A stretch of DNA of 64,000 nucleotides from Blastococcus saxobsidens (GCF_002938435.1 NZ_POQT01000015.1:1-64000); one strand, 5' to 3'; counted from the stretch's first letter, positions 1 to 9,685 are shown. The notes: generated from the sequence alone by a model not told the origin. Numbers and translations: made by a program.

Positions 1-2291
1 CCGACGCCGTCACCGGCTGGCCGGCCGGGGCGGTCGGCGCGCTGGTGCTCGGCGCCCTGCTCGGCGCCGCCGGTTGGGCGCTGTGGCGGTTCCCCCGGCT
101 GCGCCCGCCTGCGCTGGCCGCCCTGGTGGCGCTCGTCGTGGTCGGCTGGCCGCTGCGCCAGCCGCTGGTCGGCTGGCCGCCGACGGGGGTGGCGCTGGTG
201 GCCTGCGACGTCGGGCAGGGCGACGGCCTGGTCCTCCCGCTGGGCGACGGCGCCGGCGTGCTCGTCGACGCAGGCCCGGAGGTGGGGCCGGTCGACCGCT
301 GCCTGGAACGGCTCGGCATCGACCGGCTGCCGCTGGTGCTCCTGACCCACCTCGACGCCGACCACGTCGGCGGCCTCCCCGGCGCGCTGGCGGGGCGCAC
401 CGTCGGCGTCGTGGCCACCGGCGCGCTCTCCCCGGCCGACGAGCGGGCAGGAGCCCTGGACGCGCTCGTGCACCGCTCCGAGGCGACGCGCGCCGTGCTG
501 CTGCCCGGGGACAGGCGCGAGACCGGGGGAGCGCTGCTCGAGGTCCTCGCGCCCGACCCCCGCCGGGCCGCGGCTGCCGGGGAGTCGGCGGCCAACGACC
601 TGTCCCTGGTGGTCCGCGTGACGGTCCGGGGCCTGCGCCTGCTGCTGACCGGTGACCTCGGCGCGGAGGCGGAGGCGCGGCTGGTGCGCGACGGCACCGA
701 CCTGCGGGCCGACGTCCTCAAGGTGCCGCACCACGGCAGCGGCGACGCCGACCCGGACTTCCTGGCGGCGACCGGCGCCGCGGTCGCGCTCATCTCGCTG
801 GGCGCCGACAACACCTACGGCCATCCGGCGCCCCGGCTGCTCGGCTGGCTCGCCGACGCGGGGATGCGCGTGCACCGCACCGACCTCGGCGGGGACCTCG
901 CGGTGGTGGGCCGGGCCGGCGACTGGGGGGTCGTCGAGCGCGGCCGGGGTCTGGGCGGCACCGCGTCGGCAGAGGTGGGGGAGACGCCCGGGCCGGTGGA
1001 CGCCGCGACGCGGGGCGGGGTCCTCCCGGGCGGCCGGGGACGTCGGCGTCCCGTGGCACCATGCAGGCGTGCCAGCGTCAGCCGTCGAGCCCACCTCCCG
1101 GCTGCGCGTGGTGATGGGCGAGGAGGAGCTGCTGCGCTCGCGGGCCGTCGGCGCCGTCCGCACCGCCGTCCTCGCCCGCCACCCCGACGTGGAGGTGCAC
1201 GAGCTGGCCGCGATGGGCCTGCCGGTCGGTCAGCTGGCCGACGTGCTGGCGCCCTCCCTCTTCGGCGGGCACCGCCTGGTCGTCGTCACCGGCGTCCAGG
1301 AGGCGGCGAGCGCGCTGGCCGCCTCCCTGACCAGCTACGCCAAGGATCCCGATCCCGAGCTGACGCTCGTCCTCGTGCACAACGGCGGCAAGCGCAACGA
1401 GGCGCTGGTCAAGACCTTCACGTCGGCCGGCGCGGCGGTCGACGAGTGCCCGAAGGTCAGCTCGGTGGGCGACCGGATCGCCTTCGTGCGCAACGAGGTG
1501 CGCACCTTCGGCGGGCGCATCACCCCCGATGCGGTCACCGCGCTCGTCGACGCCATCGGGGCGGACCTGCGCTCCCTGTCGGCGGCGGTGAGCCAGCTGC
1601 TGTCGGACTTCGGCGGCACCATCGACGCCGACGACGTCGCCCGGTTCCACCGGGGGCAGGCCGAGGTCACCGGCTTCACCGTCGCCGAGCGGGTCCTGAC
1701 CGGCGACCGCGCCGGGTCCATCGAGATGCTCCGGTGGGCGCTGGAGCGGGGCGTGGCCCACGTGCTCATCGCCGATGCGATCGCCGACGGCGTCCGTACC
1801 GCGGCGCGGGTCGCCTCGCTGAGCTCCACCAACCCGGGCGAGCTCGCCCGCACGCTGAAGATGCCGCCCTGGAAGGTCAAGAAGGCGCAGGCGCAGGCGC
1901 GCGGCTGGAGCATCGAGGGGCTGCAGCTGGCCCTGGGCGTGGCCGCCGACCTCAACGCCGACGTGAAGGGCGCAGCGGCCAGCGCCGACTACGCCCTGGA
2001 GCGGGCGATCCGGCGGATCGTCACCATCCGCGCCGAGACCGGCAGGGGCCGGCCGGCCCGTACCGGTCGCTGACCCACCCGATCGGTCAGCGGCCCGGCG
2101 AGGGTCACCGGGTCAGCGGGCCGGTGCGAGGACGGGCCCGCACGTCGCACCCGCCGAATGCGACGAGCCCCCGTCCCGCGAGGGACAGGGGCTCGTTCGG
2201 CTCCGCGCGAGGCGCGGCGCTCCGGCTCAGAGGCCGGCGACCTGCTTGGCCAGACCCGACTTGCGGTTGGCCGCCTGGTTCTTGTGGATGA
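1..2291 (+). CDS. comEC: ComEC/Rec2 DNA-uptake protein, C-terminal part; frame runs on through holA
   Basis: The 3' part of a competence channel gene that enters from the left edge. The visible protein ends a hydrophobic stretch and then carries the metallo-beta-lactamase-like ComEC C-terminal domain. Landmarks are CDVGQGDG near 205-230, [10 protein letters not shown] near 344-375, LTGDLG near 641-660, KVPHHGSGD near 720-746 and NTYGHP near 809-826. Family similarity fades by about 950. No in-frame stop occurs until TGA 2289-2291, so the open frame overlaps the whole of holA in another frame. The part after about 960 is almost certainly not conserved ComEC sequence. Either a frameshift removed the normal stop or the protein has a long unrelated tail. 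The other two plus-strand frames also lack a stop around 960-1070. Identity is firm; the 3' end is not. Confidence 0.72.
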   Translation, partial: DAVTGWPAGAVGALVLGALLGAAGWALWRFPRLRPPALAALVALVVVGWPLRQPLVGWPPTGVALVACDVGQGDGLVLPLGDGAGVLVDAGPEVGPVDRCLERLGIDRLPLVLLTHLDADHVGGLPGALAGRTVGVVATGALSPADERAGALDALVHRSEATRAVLLPGDRRETGGALLEVLAPDPRRAAAAGESAANDLSLVVRVTVRGLRLLLTGDLGAEAEARLVRDGTDLRADVLKVPHHGSGDADPDFLAATGAAVALISLGADNTYGHPAPRLLGWLADAGMRVHRTDLGGDLAVVGRAGDWGVVERGRGLGGTASAEVGETPGPVDAATRGGVLPGGRGRRRPVAPCRRASVSRRAHLPAARGDGRGGAAALAGRRRRPHRRPRPPPRRGGARAGRDGPAGRSAGRRAGALPLRRAPPGRRHRRPGGGERAGRLPDQLRQGSRSRADARPRAQRRQAQRGAGQDLHVGRRGGRRVPEGQLGGRPDRLRAQRGAHLRRAHHPRCGHRARRRHRGGPALPVGGGEPAAVGLRRHHRRRRRRPVPPGAGRGHRLHRRRAGPDRRPRRVHRDAPVGAGAGRGPRAHRRCDRRRRPYRGAGRLAELHQPGRARPHAEDAALEGQEGAGAGARLEHRGAAAGPGRGRRPQRRREGRSGQRRLRPGAGDPADRHHPRRDRQGPAGPYRSLTHPIGQRPGEGHRVSGPVRGRARTSHPPNATSPRPARDRGSFGSARGAALRLRGRRPAWPDPTCGWPPGSCG
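1069..2073 (+). CDS. holA: DNA polymerase III delta subunit
   Basis: A 334-residue clamp-loader delta subunit, which opens the beta sliding clamp during replisome loading. The N-terminal domain contains [11 protein letters not shown] and a delta-type AAA+ fold without a working ATPase site. The middle [16 protein letters not shown] and the C-terminal collar helices ([16 protein letters not shown]) match actinobacterial HolA. GTG 1069 is chosen because the conserved protein begins a few residues later; no strong Shine-Dalgarno site is visible. It follows comEC as in other actinobacteria and converges on rpsT. Confidence 0.93.
   Translation: MPASAVEPTSRLRVVMGEEELLRSRAVGAVRTAVLARHPDVEVHELAAMGLPVGQLADVLAPSLFGGHRLVVVTGVQEAASALAASLTSYAKDPDPELTLVLVHNGGKRNEALVKTFTSAGAAVDECPKVSSVGDRIAFVRNEVRTFGGRITPDAVTALVDAIGADLRSLSAAVSQLLSDFGGTIDADDVARFHRGQAEVTGFTVAERVLTGDRAGSIEMLRWALERGVAHVLIADAIADGVRTAARVASLSSTNPGELARTLKMPPWKVKKAQAQARGWSIEGLQLALGVAADLNADVKGAAASADYALERAIRRIVTIRAETGRGRPARTGR
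2164..2195. terminator. Hairpin between convergent holA and rpsT
   Basis: CGAGCCCC (2164-2171) pairs with GGGGCTCG (2188-2195). An inner GTCCC/GGGAC stem (2173-2177 with 2182-2186) closes a GCGA loop, with one C/A mismatch between the two stems. There is no good U-tract on either side. Its position between two converging genes fits a shared bidirectional terminator. Confidence 0.6.
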
Positions 2292-2487
2292 CGCCCTTGC
2301 TGGCGGCCTTGTCCAGCTGCTTGGCGGCGACCTGGAAGGCAGCGCTCGCGGCAGCGGCGTCCCCGGACTCGGCAGCAGTGCGGACGCGCCGGACGGCGGT
2401 CTTCAGGGCGGACTTGACGGCGACGTTGCGCTGACGCGCCTTCTCGTTCGTCTTGATCCGCTTGAGCTGGGACTTGATGTTCGCCAC
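2227..2487 (-). CDS. rpsT: 30S ribosomal protein S20
   Basis: Ribosomal protein S20, 86 residues, the usual family length; it binds 16S rRNA early in 30S assembly. The start [20 protein letters not shown] and the lysine/arginine/alanine-rich helical body ending [11 protein letters not shown] are diagnostic. The frame is open upstream, but GTG 2487 is chosen because the family begins exactly there (M/V-A-N-I-K-S). It converges with holA, the standard actinobacterial arrangement. Confidence 0.96.
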   Translation of the reverse strand: MANIKSQLKRIKTNEKARQRNVAVKSALKTAVRRVRTAAESGDAAAASAAFQVAAKQLDKAASKGVIHKNQAANRKSGLAKQVAGL

Positions 2488-2575
2488 GCGTGAGCCTCGG
2501 GTGTCTCGCAGGAGGGAGTACTTCTGACAGTGCGTCCGGGCGCAGTGCACGACCGCGCGCCAGGACCGGTCTGCC

Positions 2576-2605
2576 AAGATACCAGCGCATCGGGCCGTGC
2601 CCCAA
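2576..2605 (-). promoter_or_regulatory. Candidate rpsT promoter
   Basis: Reading the minus strand, TTGGGG (2605-2600) and TATCTT (2581-2576) are separated by 18 nt, about 90 nt upstream of the rpsT start. The -10 fits TANNNT. The -35 is a partial match. Inferred from sequence only. Confidence 0.4.
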
Positions 2606-2625
2606 CCCGGCCGGTCCGCACCGTG

Positions 2626-4260
2626 TCAGTCGCACTGCCCGGTGGGCAGCCACGCGCTGCTGAGGACGTAGCGGCCCGGACGGTCGGCCGTCAGCATCGT
2701 CCAGCCGTCCCGGTCGCCCGGGGACACGCAGCCGTCGGGGCCCTCGACCGTCGACCACTGCGACCACCGCAGCGCGACCTCCACCTGCCCGGCGGCCGGC
2801 ACGTCCACGACCAGCCGGGACCGGTCGCTGGACACCAGCGTGGCCCCACCCCGGACCATGCCTCCACCGGACACCTCGAACAGCCGCCACGACCGGTCCG
2901 ACCACACCTCCCGCAGCCCGGGCACGCCCTCGCGCAGCAGCCGCGCCTCGCCGCCCGTCGGCCAGTCCAGCGGCCCGCTGGGCAGCACCACGTAGGAGAC
3001 CCCGGCGTTCCGGAGCCAGGCCAGGTACGTGCCGGCGTCCAGGGTGCCGTCGTAGAACAGCCCGGCGTGCACCGTGTCCAGCTGGCGCAGCCAGCCACGC
3101 GCCAGAGGGACCCCCTGCGCCACCGACATGCTCTCCTCGTGGCTGTTCAGCGGCACCACCTCGATGCGCCCCACCGGTCCGCGGGCCCGGAGCTCGGCCA
3201 GCAGCGTCTCCGCCTGCGGTGCCGGCGGCGCCGCGTCGCGCGGCATGAGGTCCCGCACCACGACGGGCGGCAGCAGCCAGACGACGGCCACCGCGGCGAG
3301 GAAGGTCCCCGCCGGCCGGGTGCGCCCCACGGCCACCACCACCGGGGCGGCGAAGAGCAGGACGAGGCGGGTGGAGGTCGAGCCGACCGGGCTGCTGATC
3401 AGCCAGGTCGCCAGCAGCAACAGGGCGGTGAGCAGCGCGCCGGTGCGCAGCGCGCGGTGCGCGACGGGCACCAGCGCCGCGGTGAGCGCGGCTGCCGCCA
3501 CCGCCGCCAGCATCTGGTGGGCGCTGGTCGGCTGCGGGCCGCTCACCGCGCCGAGGAGCTTGGCGGCCGCCACGGAGAGCAGCGCCCCGACGGCGATCAC
3601 CCACGGCTCGACCGGGCGGAGGCGCACCGCGGACCACCGCGTCCCCCGCTGCGCCCCGAGCCACCAGGCGGCCGCCGCCAGGACCAGGAACGCGGCCGCC
3701 ACCGGGCTCGTAGCCCCGGCCAGCGCCGCCAGCACCCCGCCGGTGAGCCGGCCGGCACGACCGCGCCCGGTCACCACCACGAGCGCGAGGCACCCCAGTG
3801 CGGCGCCCAGACCGAAGGTGGTCCGGCCGCTCCACTCGTTCGCCGCCCACATGCCCGCGCCGACGACGCCCGCGGCGGTCCACCGCGCCGGGGGAGGCCG
3901 GAGCCGGCCGAGCAGGGCGGCGGTCGAGGTGGCGCCGAGGACCGTGCCCAGGACCCCGACCAGCGGCAGGCCCAGCAGCGCCCCGGCCCACGGGCTGAGC
4001 AGACTGTAGGAGGCGACCGTCACCCCGCCGTACCAGCCGAGGTCGACCGGCGCCCGGTTGGACGACGCCCACGACGCCCACCACTCCTGCGCGACGAGGT
4101 CACCACCGACGACCGGGGCCGCCTCGACGAGCAGGGCCAGCACCAGCGCGCACACCCCGGTGACCGCCACGGGCCGGGCGAGGAGGCGTCCCGCGGTCCG
4201 CCGCGCGGGCGTCGTCGAGGGAGCCGGTCTCCCGGACTGTGGCGAGGCTGTCAGCAGCAC
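2626..4260 (-). CDS. Polytopic membrane protein of unknown function
   Basis: A 544-residue integral membrane protein with roughly ten hydrophobic helices followed by a soluble C-terminal domain of about 170 residues. Near the N-terminus, [20 protein letters not shown] followed by a YGG...YSLLSP stretch resembles a family of actinobacterial membrane proteins with a WYGG-x-YS-x-L-x-P loop, some of which look like lipid-linked sugar transferases; no catalytic function can be assigned here. GTG 4260 is chosen because AGGAGG lies five bases upstream. It is divergent from lepA across a 108-bp gap. The frame is open far upstream, antisense to lepA, which is a GC artefact. Confidence 0.82.
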   Translation of the reverse strand: MLLTASPQSGRPAPSTTPARRTAGRLLARPVAVTGVCALVLALLVEAAPVVGGDLVAQEWWASWASSNRAPVDLGWYGGVTVASYSLLSPWAGALLGLPLVGVLGTVLGATSTAALLGRLRPPPARWTAAGVVGAGMWAANEWSGRTTFGLGAALGCLALVVVTGRGRAGRLTGGVLAALAGATSPVAAAFLVLAAAAWWLGAQRGTRWSAVRLRPVEPWVIAVGALLSVAAAKLLGAVSGPQPTSAHQMLAAVAAAALTAALVPVAHRALRTGALLTALLLLATWLISSPVGSTSTRLVLLFAAPVVVAVGRTRPAGTFLAAVAVVWLLPPVVVRDLMPRDAAPPAPQAETLLAELRARGPVGRIEVVPLNSHEESMSVAQGVPLARGWLRQLDTVHAGLFYDGTLDAGTYLAWLRNAGVSYVVLPSGPLDWPTGGEARLLREGVPGLREVWSDRSWRLFEVSGGGMVRGGATLVSSDRSRLVVDVPAAGQVEVALRWSQWSTVEGPDGCVSPGDRDGWTMLTADRPGRYVLSSAWLPTGQCD

Positions 4261-4368
4261 GCGCCCCTCCTGCCCCGGACCGGCGCCTCCGGAACTCCGC
4301 GCCCGCGTCGGTCCTGCGCGCCGGGTCGCGCCGTCACGCCGCCGGGGACGTGGGACGATGGCGGCACT

Positions 4369-6216
4369 GTGACGACTCCCGCTGCCACCGATCCGGCCCG
4401 CATCCGGAACTTCTGCATCATCGCCCACATCGACCACGGCAAGTCGACGCTGGCCGACCGGATGCTGGAAGTGACCGGAATCGTCGAGGGCCGCAACATG
4501 CGTGCCCAGTACCTCGACCGCATGGACATCGAGCGCGAACGCGGCATCACCATCAAGGCGCAGAACGTCCGGCTGCCCTGGACCCCGCGCAGCGGCGCCG
4601 ACACCAGCACCGAGTTCGTGCTGGACATGATCGACACCCCTGGCCACGTCGACTTCACCTACGAGGTGTCCCGGTCGCTGGCCGCCTGCGAGGGCGCGGT
4701 GCTGCTGGTCGACGCCGCGCAGGGGATCGAGGCCCAGACGCTGGCCAACCTGTACCTGGCGCTGGAGAACGACCTCACGATCATCCCGGTGCTGAACAAG
4801 ATCGACCTGCCCGCCGCCCAGCCGGAGAAGTACGCCGCGGAGATCGCGCACATCATCGGCTGCGACCCCGACGACGTCCTGCGCGTCAGCGGCAAGACCG
4901 GCGTCGGCGTCCCCGAGCTGCTCGACCGCATCGTCACCGACATCCCGGCCCCGACCGGCGTCGCCGAGGGCCCGGCCCGGGCGATGATCTTCGACTCGGT
5001 CTACGACATCTACCGCGGTGTCATCACCTACGTCCGGGTGGTCGACGGCCGGATCTCCGCCCGCGAGCGGATCAAGATGATGTCCACCGGCGCCACGCAC
5101 GAGCTGCTGGAGATCGGCGTCATCTCGCCCGAGCCCAAGCCCGTGGCGTCCCTGGGCGTCGGCGAGGTCGGCTACTTCATCACCGGGGTGAAGGACGTCC
5201 GCCAGTCCCGCGTCGGTGACACGGTGACGCTGCAGCACAAGCCGGCCAGCGAGTCCATCGGCGGCTATCGCGACCCCAAGCCGATGGTCTACTCCGGCCT
5301 CTACCCGATCGACGGCAGCGAGTACCCGCTGCTGCGCGAGGCGCTGGACAAGCTGCTGCTCAACGACGCCGCCCTGGTCTACGAGCCTGAGACGTCGGCC
5401 GCGCTGGGCTTCGGCTTCCGCGTCGGCTTCCTCGGCCTGCTGCACCTGGAGATCGTCCGGGAGCGGCTGGAGCGCGAGGCCGGCATCAGCCTCATCTCCA
5501 CCGCGCCCAACGTCGTCTACCGCGTGGTCATGGAGGACGGCTCGGAGATCACGGTGACCAACCCGAGCGACTGGCCCGAGGGCAAGATCGACAAGGTCTT
5601 CGAGCCGATCGTCAACGCGACGATCATCGCCCCGAGCGACTACACCGGCGCGATCATGGAGCTCTGCCAGAGCCGGCGCGGCCAGCTGGGCGGGATGGAC
5701 TACCTCAGCGAGTCCCGCGTGGAGCTGCGCTACACGCTGCCCCTGGGCGAGATCATCTTCGACTTCTTCGACGCCCTGAAGTCGCGCACCCGCGGCTACG
5801 CCTCCCTGGACTACCAGGAGGCCGGCGAGCAGGAGTCCGCGCTGGTCAAGGTGGACATCCTGCTGCAGGGCGAGGCGGTCGACGCGTTCAGCGCGATCGT
5901 GCACAAGGACAAGGCCTACAGCTACGGCGTGATGATGGCCGGCAAGCTGCGCGAGCTCATCCCGCGGCAGCAGTTCGAGGTGCCCATCCAGGCCGCCGTC
6001 GGTTCCCGGGTCATCGCCCGCGAGACGGTGCGCGCGATCCGCAAGGACGTCCTCGCCAAGTGCTACGGCGGTGACATCACCCGCAAGCGCAAGCTGCTGG
6101 AGAAGCAGAAGGAGGGCAAGAAGCGGATGAAGATGGTCGGCCGCGTCGAGGTCCCCCAGGAGGCGTTCGTCGCCGCGCTCTCCACGAACGAGTCGACCGC
6201 GTCCAAGCCCAAGTGA
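4369..6216 (+). CDS. lepA: Elongation factor 4 (LepA), ribosome back-translocating GTPase
   Basis: A 615-residue translational GTPase that acts on stalled or mistranslocated ribosomes. G1 is AHIDHGKST, followed by the switch region [12 protein letters not shown]3 DTPGHVD and G4 NKIDLP. The LepA-specific C-terminal domain ends with [20 protein letters not shown]. Length is typical. GTG 4369 precedes [21 protein letters not shown], where the family starts. Its stop TGA (6214-6216) overlaps the GTG that opens the first 74-bp repeat unit. Confidence 0.97.
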   Translation: MTTPAATDPARIRNFCIIAHIDHGKSTLADRMLEVTGIVEGRNMRAQYLDRMDIERERGITIKAQNVRLPWTPRSGADTSTEFVLDMIDTPGHVDFTYEVSRSLAACEGAVLLVDAAQGIEAQTLANLYLALENDLTIIPVLNKIDLPAAQPEKYAAEIAHIIGCDPDDVLRVSGKTGVGVPELLDRIVTDIPAPTGVAEGPARAMIFDSVYDIYRGVITYVRVVDGRISARERIKMMSTGATHELLEIGVISPEPKPVASLGVGEVGYFITGVKDVRQSRVGDTVTLQHKPASESIGGYRDPKPMVYSGLYPIDGSEYPLLREALDKLLLNDAALVYEPETSAALGFGFRVGFLGLLHLEIVRERLEREAGISLISTAPNVVYRVVMEDGSEITVTNPSDWPEGKIDKVFEPIVNATIIAPSDYTGAIMELCQSRRGQLGGMDYLSESRVELRYTLPLGEIIFDFFDALKSRTRGYASLDYQEAGEQESALVKVDILLQGEAVDAFSAIVHKDKAYSYGVMMAGKLRELIPRQQFEVPIQAAVGSRVIARETVRAIRKDVLAKCYGGDITRKRKLLEKQKEGKKRMKMVGRVEVPQEAFVAALSTNESTASKPK

Positions 6217-6290
6217 GCGAGCTCGCGAGCTCACCGATGGCAGAGCAGCGTCGCGAACGCGCGGCGAGCGCCAGCGAGCCGGCGCAGTGA
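6213..6290 (+). CDS. 25-residue mini-ORF in repeat unit one
   Basis: GTG 6213 overlaps the lepA stop as GTGA. The frame encodes 25 residues ([12 protein letters not shown], then an Arg/Ala/Ser-rich tail ending SEPAQ) and stops at TGA 6288-6290, which overlaps the next GTG. No family is recognised. Whether the peptide is functional or only keeps ribosomes running from lepA to the MOSC gene cannot be told from sequence. Confidence 0.3.
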   Translation: MSELASSPMAEQRRERAASASEPAQ

Positions 6291-6360
6291 GCGAGCTCGC
6301 GAGCTCACCGATGGCAGAGCAGCGTCGCGAACGCGCGGCGAGCGCCAGCGAGCCGGGGCA
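6213..6360 (+). repeat. Two tandem 74-bp elements between lepA and the MOSC gene
   Basis: Copy one is 6213-6286 and copy two is 6287-6360. They differ at a single base near the end (GGCGCA versus GGGGCA). Each starts with GTGAGCG, and the same heptamer at 6361 begins the MOSC gene, so the element is bounded by short direct repeats. Each copy holds the palindrome GAGCTCGCGAGCTC and an internal AGCGCCAGCGAGC run. The element keeps an overlapping GTGA stop/start signal at all three junctions. Confidence 0.92.
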
Positions 6361-6364
6361 GTGA
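6287..6364 (+). CDS. 25-residue mini-ORF in repeat unit two
   Basis: Near-identical to the preceding mini-ORF, ending SEPGQ rather than SEPAQ. GTG 6287 overlaps the stop of unit one. Its TGA 6362-6364 overlaps GTG 6361 of the MOSC gene, so lepA, two mini-ORFs and the MOSC gene form an unbroken chain of four-base overlaps. Confidence 0.3.
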   Translation: MSELASSPMAEQRRERAASASEPGQ

Positions 6365-7032
6365 GCGGGCCGCTCGGCGACGCGCGGGTCGAGGCCGTCT
6401 GCGTCTCGGGTGCTGACCTGCTGGCGCTGCCGGGGCGCCGTCCCGACCGCAGCGGCATCGACAAGAGGCCGGTCGCCGGCCGGGTCGCCGTCGGGGAGCT
6501 CGGCCTGGACGGCGACGTCCAGGTCAACCGGAAGTACCACGGCGGGGACGGGCAGCAGGTCTACGCCTACGCGCAGGAGGACGCCGACTGGTGGGTGGCC
6601 GAGCTCGGCCGCGAGCTGCCGCCGGGCCGGTTCGGGGAGAACCTGCGGACGACGGGGCTGGACCTGACCGAGGCGGTGCTGGGCGAGCGCTGGCGCATCG
6701 GGACCGCGCTGCTCGAGGTGAGCGCTCCGCGCATCCCGTGCGCGAACTTCGCCCGCTTCTGGGACGTGCCGCAGCTGGTCAAGCGGTTCACCGCGCGCGG
6801 TGCCAGCGGGGCCTACCTGCGGGTGCTCGAGACCGGTGAGCTCGGCGCGGGTGACGCCGTGGAGGTCGTCGAGCGGCCCGGGCACGACGTGACGATCGGG
6901 CTGGTCTTCCGGGCCTTCACGACGCAGAAGTACCGGATCCCCGAGCTCGATCCCGCGCTGCCGTACCTGCCCGAGAAGGACCGCGCGAAGGTGGTCGCGA
7001 AGATCGCCAGGCGGATCGCTCCCGTCCTGTAG
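6361..7032 (+). CDS. MOSC domain protein (YiiM-like)
   Basis: A 223-residue MOSC-domain protein of the stand-alone YiiM type. MOSC proteins are linked to molybdenum-cofactor sulfur chemistry or to reduction of N-hydroxylated compounds. Visible landmarks are GLDGDVQVNRKYHGGDGQQVY, the substrate-side PPGRFGENLRTTGLDL and the conserved cysteine in SAPRIPCANFARF. GTG 6361 overlaps the stop of the upstream mini-ORF; no separate Shine-Dalgarno site is seen, so translation is probably coupled. It ends with TAG. The exact substrate is unknown. Confidence 0.88.
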   Translation: MSGPLGDARVEAVCVSGADLLALPGRRPDRSGIDKRPVAGRVAVGELGLDGDVQVNRKYHGGDGQQVYAYAQEDADWWVAELGRELPPGRFGENLRTTGLDLTEAVLGERWRIGTALLEVSAPRIPCANFARFWDVPQLVKRFTARGASGAYLRVLETGELGAGDAVEVVERPGHDVTIGLVFRAFTTQKYRIPELDPALPYLPEKDRAKVVAKIARRIAPVL

Positions 7033-7093
7033 GGGGCCGGCGCGCTAGTGTCCGCCGCGACGGCCGGGTCGACCGGTCCCGAGGGAGGTGGCC

Positions 7094-7798
7094 ATGTCTC
7101 TGCGCCGGTCGGGGATCGCGCTGATCTCCCTCGCCCTGCTCGCCGGTCCGGCACTGGTCGGCTGCGGCAGCGAGGAGCCGGAGGAGTCGGCGGCGGACCT
7201 GCTGGGTCGCGCCAAGGAGCACCTGGACGAGACGTCGAGCGCCCACTTCGTGCTGGACAGCGAGGGCGCTCCGTCGTCGGGCACCGCCCTCGTGGGCGGC
7301 GAGGGTGACATCGCCCGTCCGGCGTCCTTCGAGGGGACGCTCCAGGTCGTGGCCCTCGGCTCGAAAGTCGACCTCCAGGTCGTCTCCGTCGACGGCACCG
7401 TCTACGCCGAGCTGCCGTTCGCCGACGGGTTCAGCGTGATCGAGCCGGCGCAGTTCGGCATCGGTGACCCCGGGGCGCTGCTCGACCCGGAGACGGGCAT
7501 CTCGCAGCTCCTGGCCGAGGCGCAGTCCGCGGAGCTGGGGGAGGAGCGCCGGGTGGACGGCGAGGTGGTCCGCGAGGTGACCGCCGAACTCCCCGGCGAC
7601 CTCGTCGAGCAGATCCTCACCAGCAAGGACCCGTCCCAGGCCGTGCGCGCCCGCTTCTCCGTCGCCACCGAGAGCGGTGAGCTGCGCCGGGCGGAGCTGA
7701 CCGGGCCGTTCTTCGCCGCCGGTGAGAACGCGACCTACACCCTCGAGCTCAGCGACTTCGGGGCCGATGTCGACATCACCGCACCGCCCACCGGCTGA
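7094..7798 (+). CDS. lprG: LprG/LppX-family lipoprotein
   Basis: A 234-residue exported lipoprotein. The signal peptide ends in the lipobox L-V-G-C with the lipidated cysteine at residue 24. The rest matches the LppX/LprA/F/G fold, which carries triacylated lipids across the periplasm in mycobacteria. ATG 7094 is preferred over the in-frame GTG 7088 because GGGAGG lies five bases before it. The downstream MFS gene overlaps its 3' end by 32 bp, the same pairing as lprG-p55 (Rv1411c-Rv1410c), which supports a joint role in lipid or drug export. Confidence 0.85.
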   Translation: MSLRRSGIALISLALLAGPALVGCGSEEPEESAADLLGRAKEHLDETSSAHFVLDSEGAPSSGTALVGGEGDIARPASFEGTLQVVALGSKVDLQVVSVDGTVYAELPFADGFSVIEPAQFGIGDPGALLDPETGISQLLAEAQSAELGEERRVDGEVVREVTAELPGDLVEQILTSKDPSQAVRARFSVATESGELRRAELTGPFFAAGENATYTLELSDFGADVDITAPPTG

Positions 7799-9521
7799 CC
7801 CGGCGGTCACCGGCCGCACCCCCGTCCCCGGGACGGCGGCGGTCGCCCTCGCCACGCTGGCCGTGCTGGTCACGGCCGCCGACACCTACGTCGTCGTCCT
7901 CGCGCTGCCCGACATCCTCACCGGGGTCGGGGTCGGGCTGGACGACCTGCAGCGGGCGACGCCGATCGTCGGAGGCTTCCTGCTGGGCTACACGGCCACG
8001 CTGCCGCTGCTGGGCCGGCTGGCCGATCTGCGCGGCCGGACGCCGGTCCTCGTCGGCTGCCTCCTGCTGTTCGCGCTGGGCTCGCTGCTCACCGCCTCGG
8101 CGGACTCGCTCGGCCTCGCCGTCGCCGGACGCGGGCTGCAGGGCATCGGCGCGGGGGGACTGGTGCCCGCGACCCTCGCGCTCGTGGCCGACCGGTGGCC
8201 GCCGGAGCGGCGGTCGGTGCCGCTCGGGGTCGTCGGTGCGGTGCAGGAGGCCGGGGCGGTGCTCGGCCCGCTGGCCGGCGCGGCGGTGCTCGCGGTGGCG
8301 GACTGGCGGGCGATCTTCTGGCTGAACCTGCTGCTCGGGGTCGGACTGGCCGCCGGCGTGGCCGCAGCCGCGCGGGCGCGGCGTCCGGACGCCGTCGGGC
8401 TGGTCCTGGCCGCGCTGGCGACCCTCGCACTGGGGCTGCACCTGGCCGAGCCGGCCGCGCTGGCAGAGGACGTCACGCTCGGGCTGCTCTACGTGCCGCT
8501 GGTCGAGGCATGGCCGTGGACGTCCCCGCTGATGCTGGTGGCGCTGCTCGCGACCGCCGGGCTCGTCGCGCGCAGCCTCGCCCACCCGGCCGGTGCGGTG
8601 CTGCCCCTGCGCGGGCTCGGCGCGCTCACCCGCGAGGTCGACGTCCTGGGCTCGGCGCTGGCCGTCGTGGCCCTGGGGTCGCTGGTGTGGGCCTTCGCCG
8701 CCGCCGACCCCGCGCGCCAGGTGGTGGCGCACGGCTGGCTGCTCCTGCCGCTGGCCGCCGTCGCGGCGCTGCTGTTCGTGCTGCACGAGCGGCGGGCAGC
8801 CAACCCCGTGCTGCCGCTGGACGCGCTGCGCCCGGTCGGCGCCTGGGGCGCGATGCTGGTGAACCTGCTGGTGGGCGTCGCGCTGGTGGCAGCACTGGTC
8901 GACATCCCGCTCTACGCCCGGGCCACCACGACGCCGGGTGACCAGCTGGGCGCGGCGCTGGTGCTGCTGCGGCTGCTGATCGCCGTCCCGGTCGGGGCGG
9001 TCGCCGGGGGCTGGCTGTGCCGGGTGGTCGCCCCGCGCGTCGTGGCGGCGGCCGGGATGGCGCTGGCTGCCGTCGCCTTCGTCGCGATGACCACCTGGGA
9101 CGAGCGGGCGCTGGACGGCTGGCCGTCGACCGTCGTCCTGCTTGCCGCCGGGCTCGGGTTCGGTCTGGCCATCGCCCCGGTGAACGCCGTGCTGCTCGCC
9201 GTCACCCGGGCGGAGGTGCACGGCAGCGCCGGCGCGCTCGCCGTCGTCGCCCGGACCGTGGGGATGCTGGCCGGGCTGTCGCTGCTCACCGCCGTCGCGC
9301 TGCGCCGGTTCACCGCCGAGGTCGCGGCGATCGGGACGCCGATGGAGCTCTGCCCGGGCACTCCCGCCGACTGCGCCGCCTACGACGCCGCCACCGAGGC
9401 CGCGCTCCTCACGCAGCTGCACACGGTCTTCGCCGGGGCCGCCATCGCCGCGGGCCTGGCCGCCCTCGCGGCGCTCGTCCTGCTCCGCAGTGCGCCGCTC
9501 AGGGGTTCAGCGCGAACCTGA
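7767..9521 (+). CDS. MFS efflux pump, P55-like (14-TM DHA2 type)
   Basis: A 584-residue major-facilitator protein with about fourteen hydrophobic helices. The early motif DTYVVVLALPDI, the motif-A-like loop GRLADLRGRTPVLVG and the motif-C-like GAVQEAGAVLGPLAGA mark a proton-driven exporter. The pairing with an LprG-like lipoprotein identifies it as the probable P55 partner, exporting triacylglycerides or toxic compounds. ATG 7767 lies inside the lipoprotein gene and gives a cytoplasmic tail of about 20 residues before the first helix; its Shine-Dalgarno site is weak, consistent with coupling. Confidence 0.85.
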   Translation: MSTSPHRPPADPAVTGRTPVPGTAAVALATLAVLVTAADTYVVVLALPDILTGVGVGLDDLQRATPIVGGFLLGYTATLPLLGRLADLRGRTPVLVGCLLLFALGSLLTASADSLGLAVAGRGLQGIGAGGLVPATLALVADRWPPERRSVPLGVVGAVQEAGAVLGPLAGAAVLAVADWRAIFWLNLLLGVGLAAGVAAAARARRPDAVGLVLAALATLALGLHLAEPAALAEDVTLGLLYVPLVEAWPWTSPLMLVALLATAGLVARSLAHPAGAVLPLRGLGALTREVDVLGSALAVVALGSLVWAFAAADPARQVVAHGWLLLPLAAVAALLFVLHERRAANPVLPLDALRPVGAWGAMLVNLLVGVALVAALVDIPLYARATTTPGDQLGAALVLLRLLIAVPVGAVAGGWLCRVVAPRVVAAAGMALAAVAFVAMTTWDERALDGWPSTVVLLAAGLGFGLAIAPVNAVLLAVTRAEVHGSAGALAVVARTVGMLAGLSLLTAVALRRFTAEVAAIGTPMELCPGTPADCAAYDAATEAALLTQLHTVFAGAAIAAGLAALAALVLLRSAPLRGSART

Positions 9522-9629
9522 GGTCGGTGCGCAGGCCCTCGATGCTCCGCGACTCCTTCGTGCAGCGACGGCTCGAGCACCTTCGCCCAGGGTCGGCTTA
9601 AGCTCCACGGCGAGCCGCGACCACGGCTC

Positions 9630-9672
9630 CCGGACGAGCGGTGCCGTACCCGGTGTGCGACAAGACGGCGCC
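9630..9672 (+). promoter_or_regulatory. Guanidine-III (ykkC-III) riboswitch
   Basis: The 43 nt match the guanidine-III aptamer closely. CCGGACGAG opens it, GCCGTACCCGGT forms the middle, and GACAAGACGGCGCC closes it. The two CCGG segments form the first helix, and GCCGT (9643-9647) can pair with ACGGC (9665-9669) as the pseudoknot. It ends one base before the Shine-Dalgarno AGAGGAG (9673-9679) of an SMR exporter gene, so ligand binding should control ribosome access. Known members of this class control guanidinium exporters. Confidence 0.9.
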
Positions 9673-9685
9673 AGAGGAGCCCGTG

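Noticed and set aside
4261-6885. Very long minus-strand open frame antisense to lepA, continuous with the membrane protein at 2626-4260
   Set aside because: It mirrors lepA codon bias in a GC-rich genome. The real membrane protein starts at GTG 4260 with a strong ribosome site.
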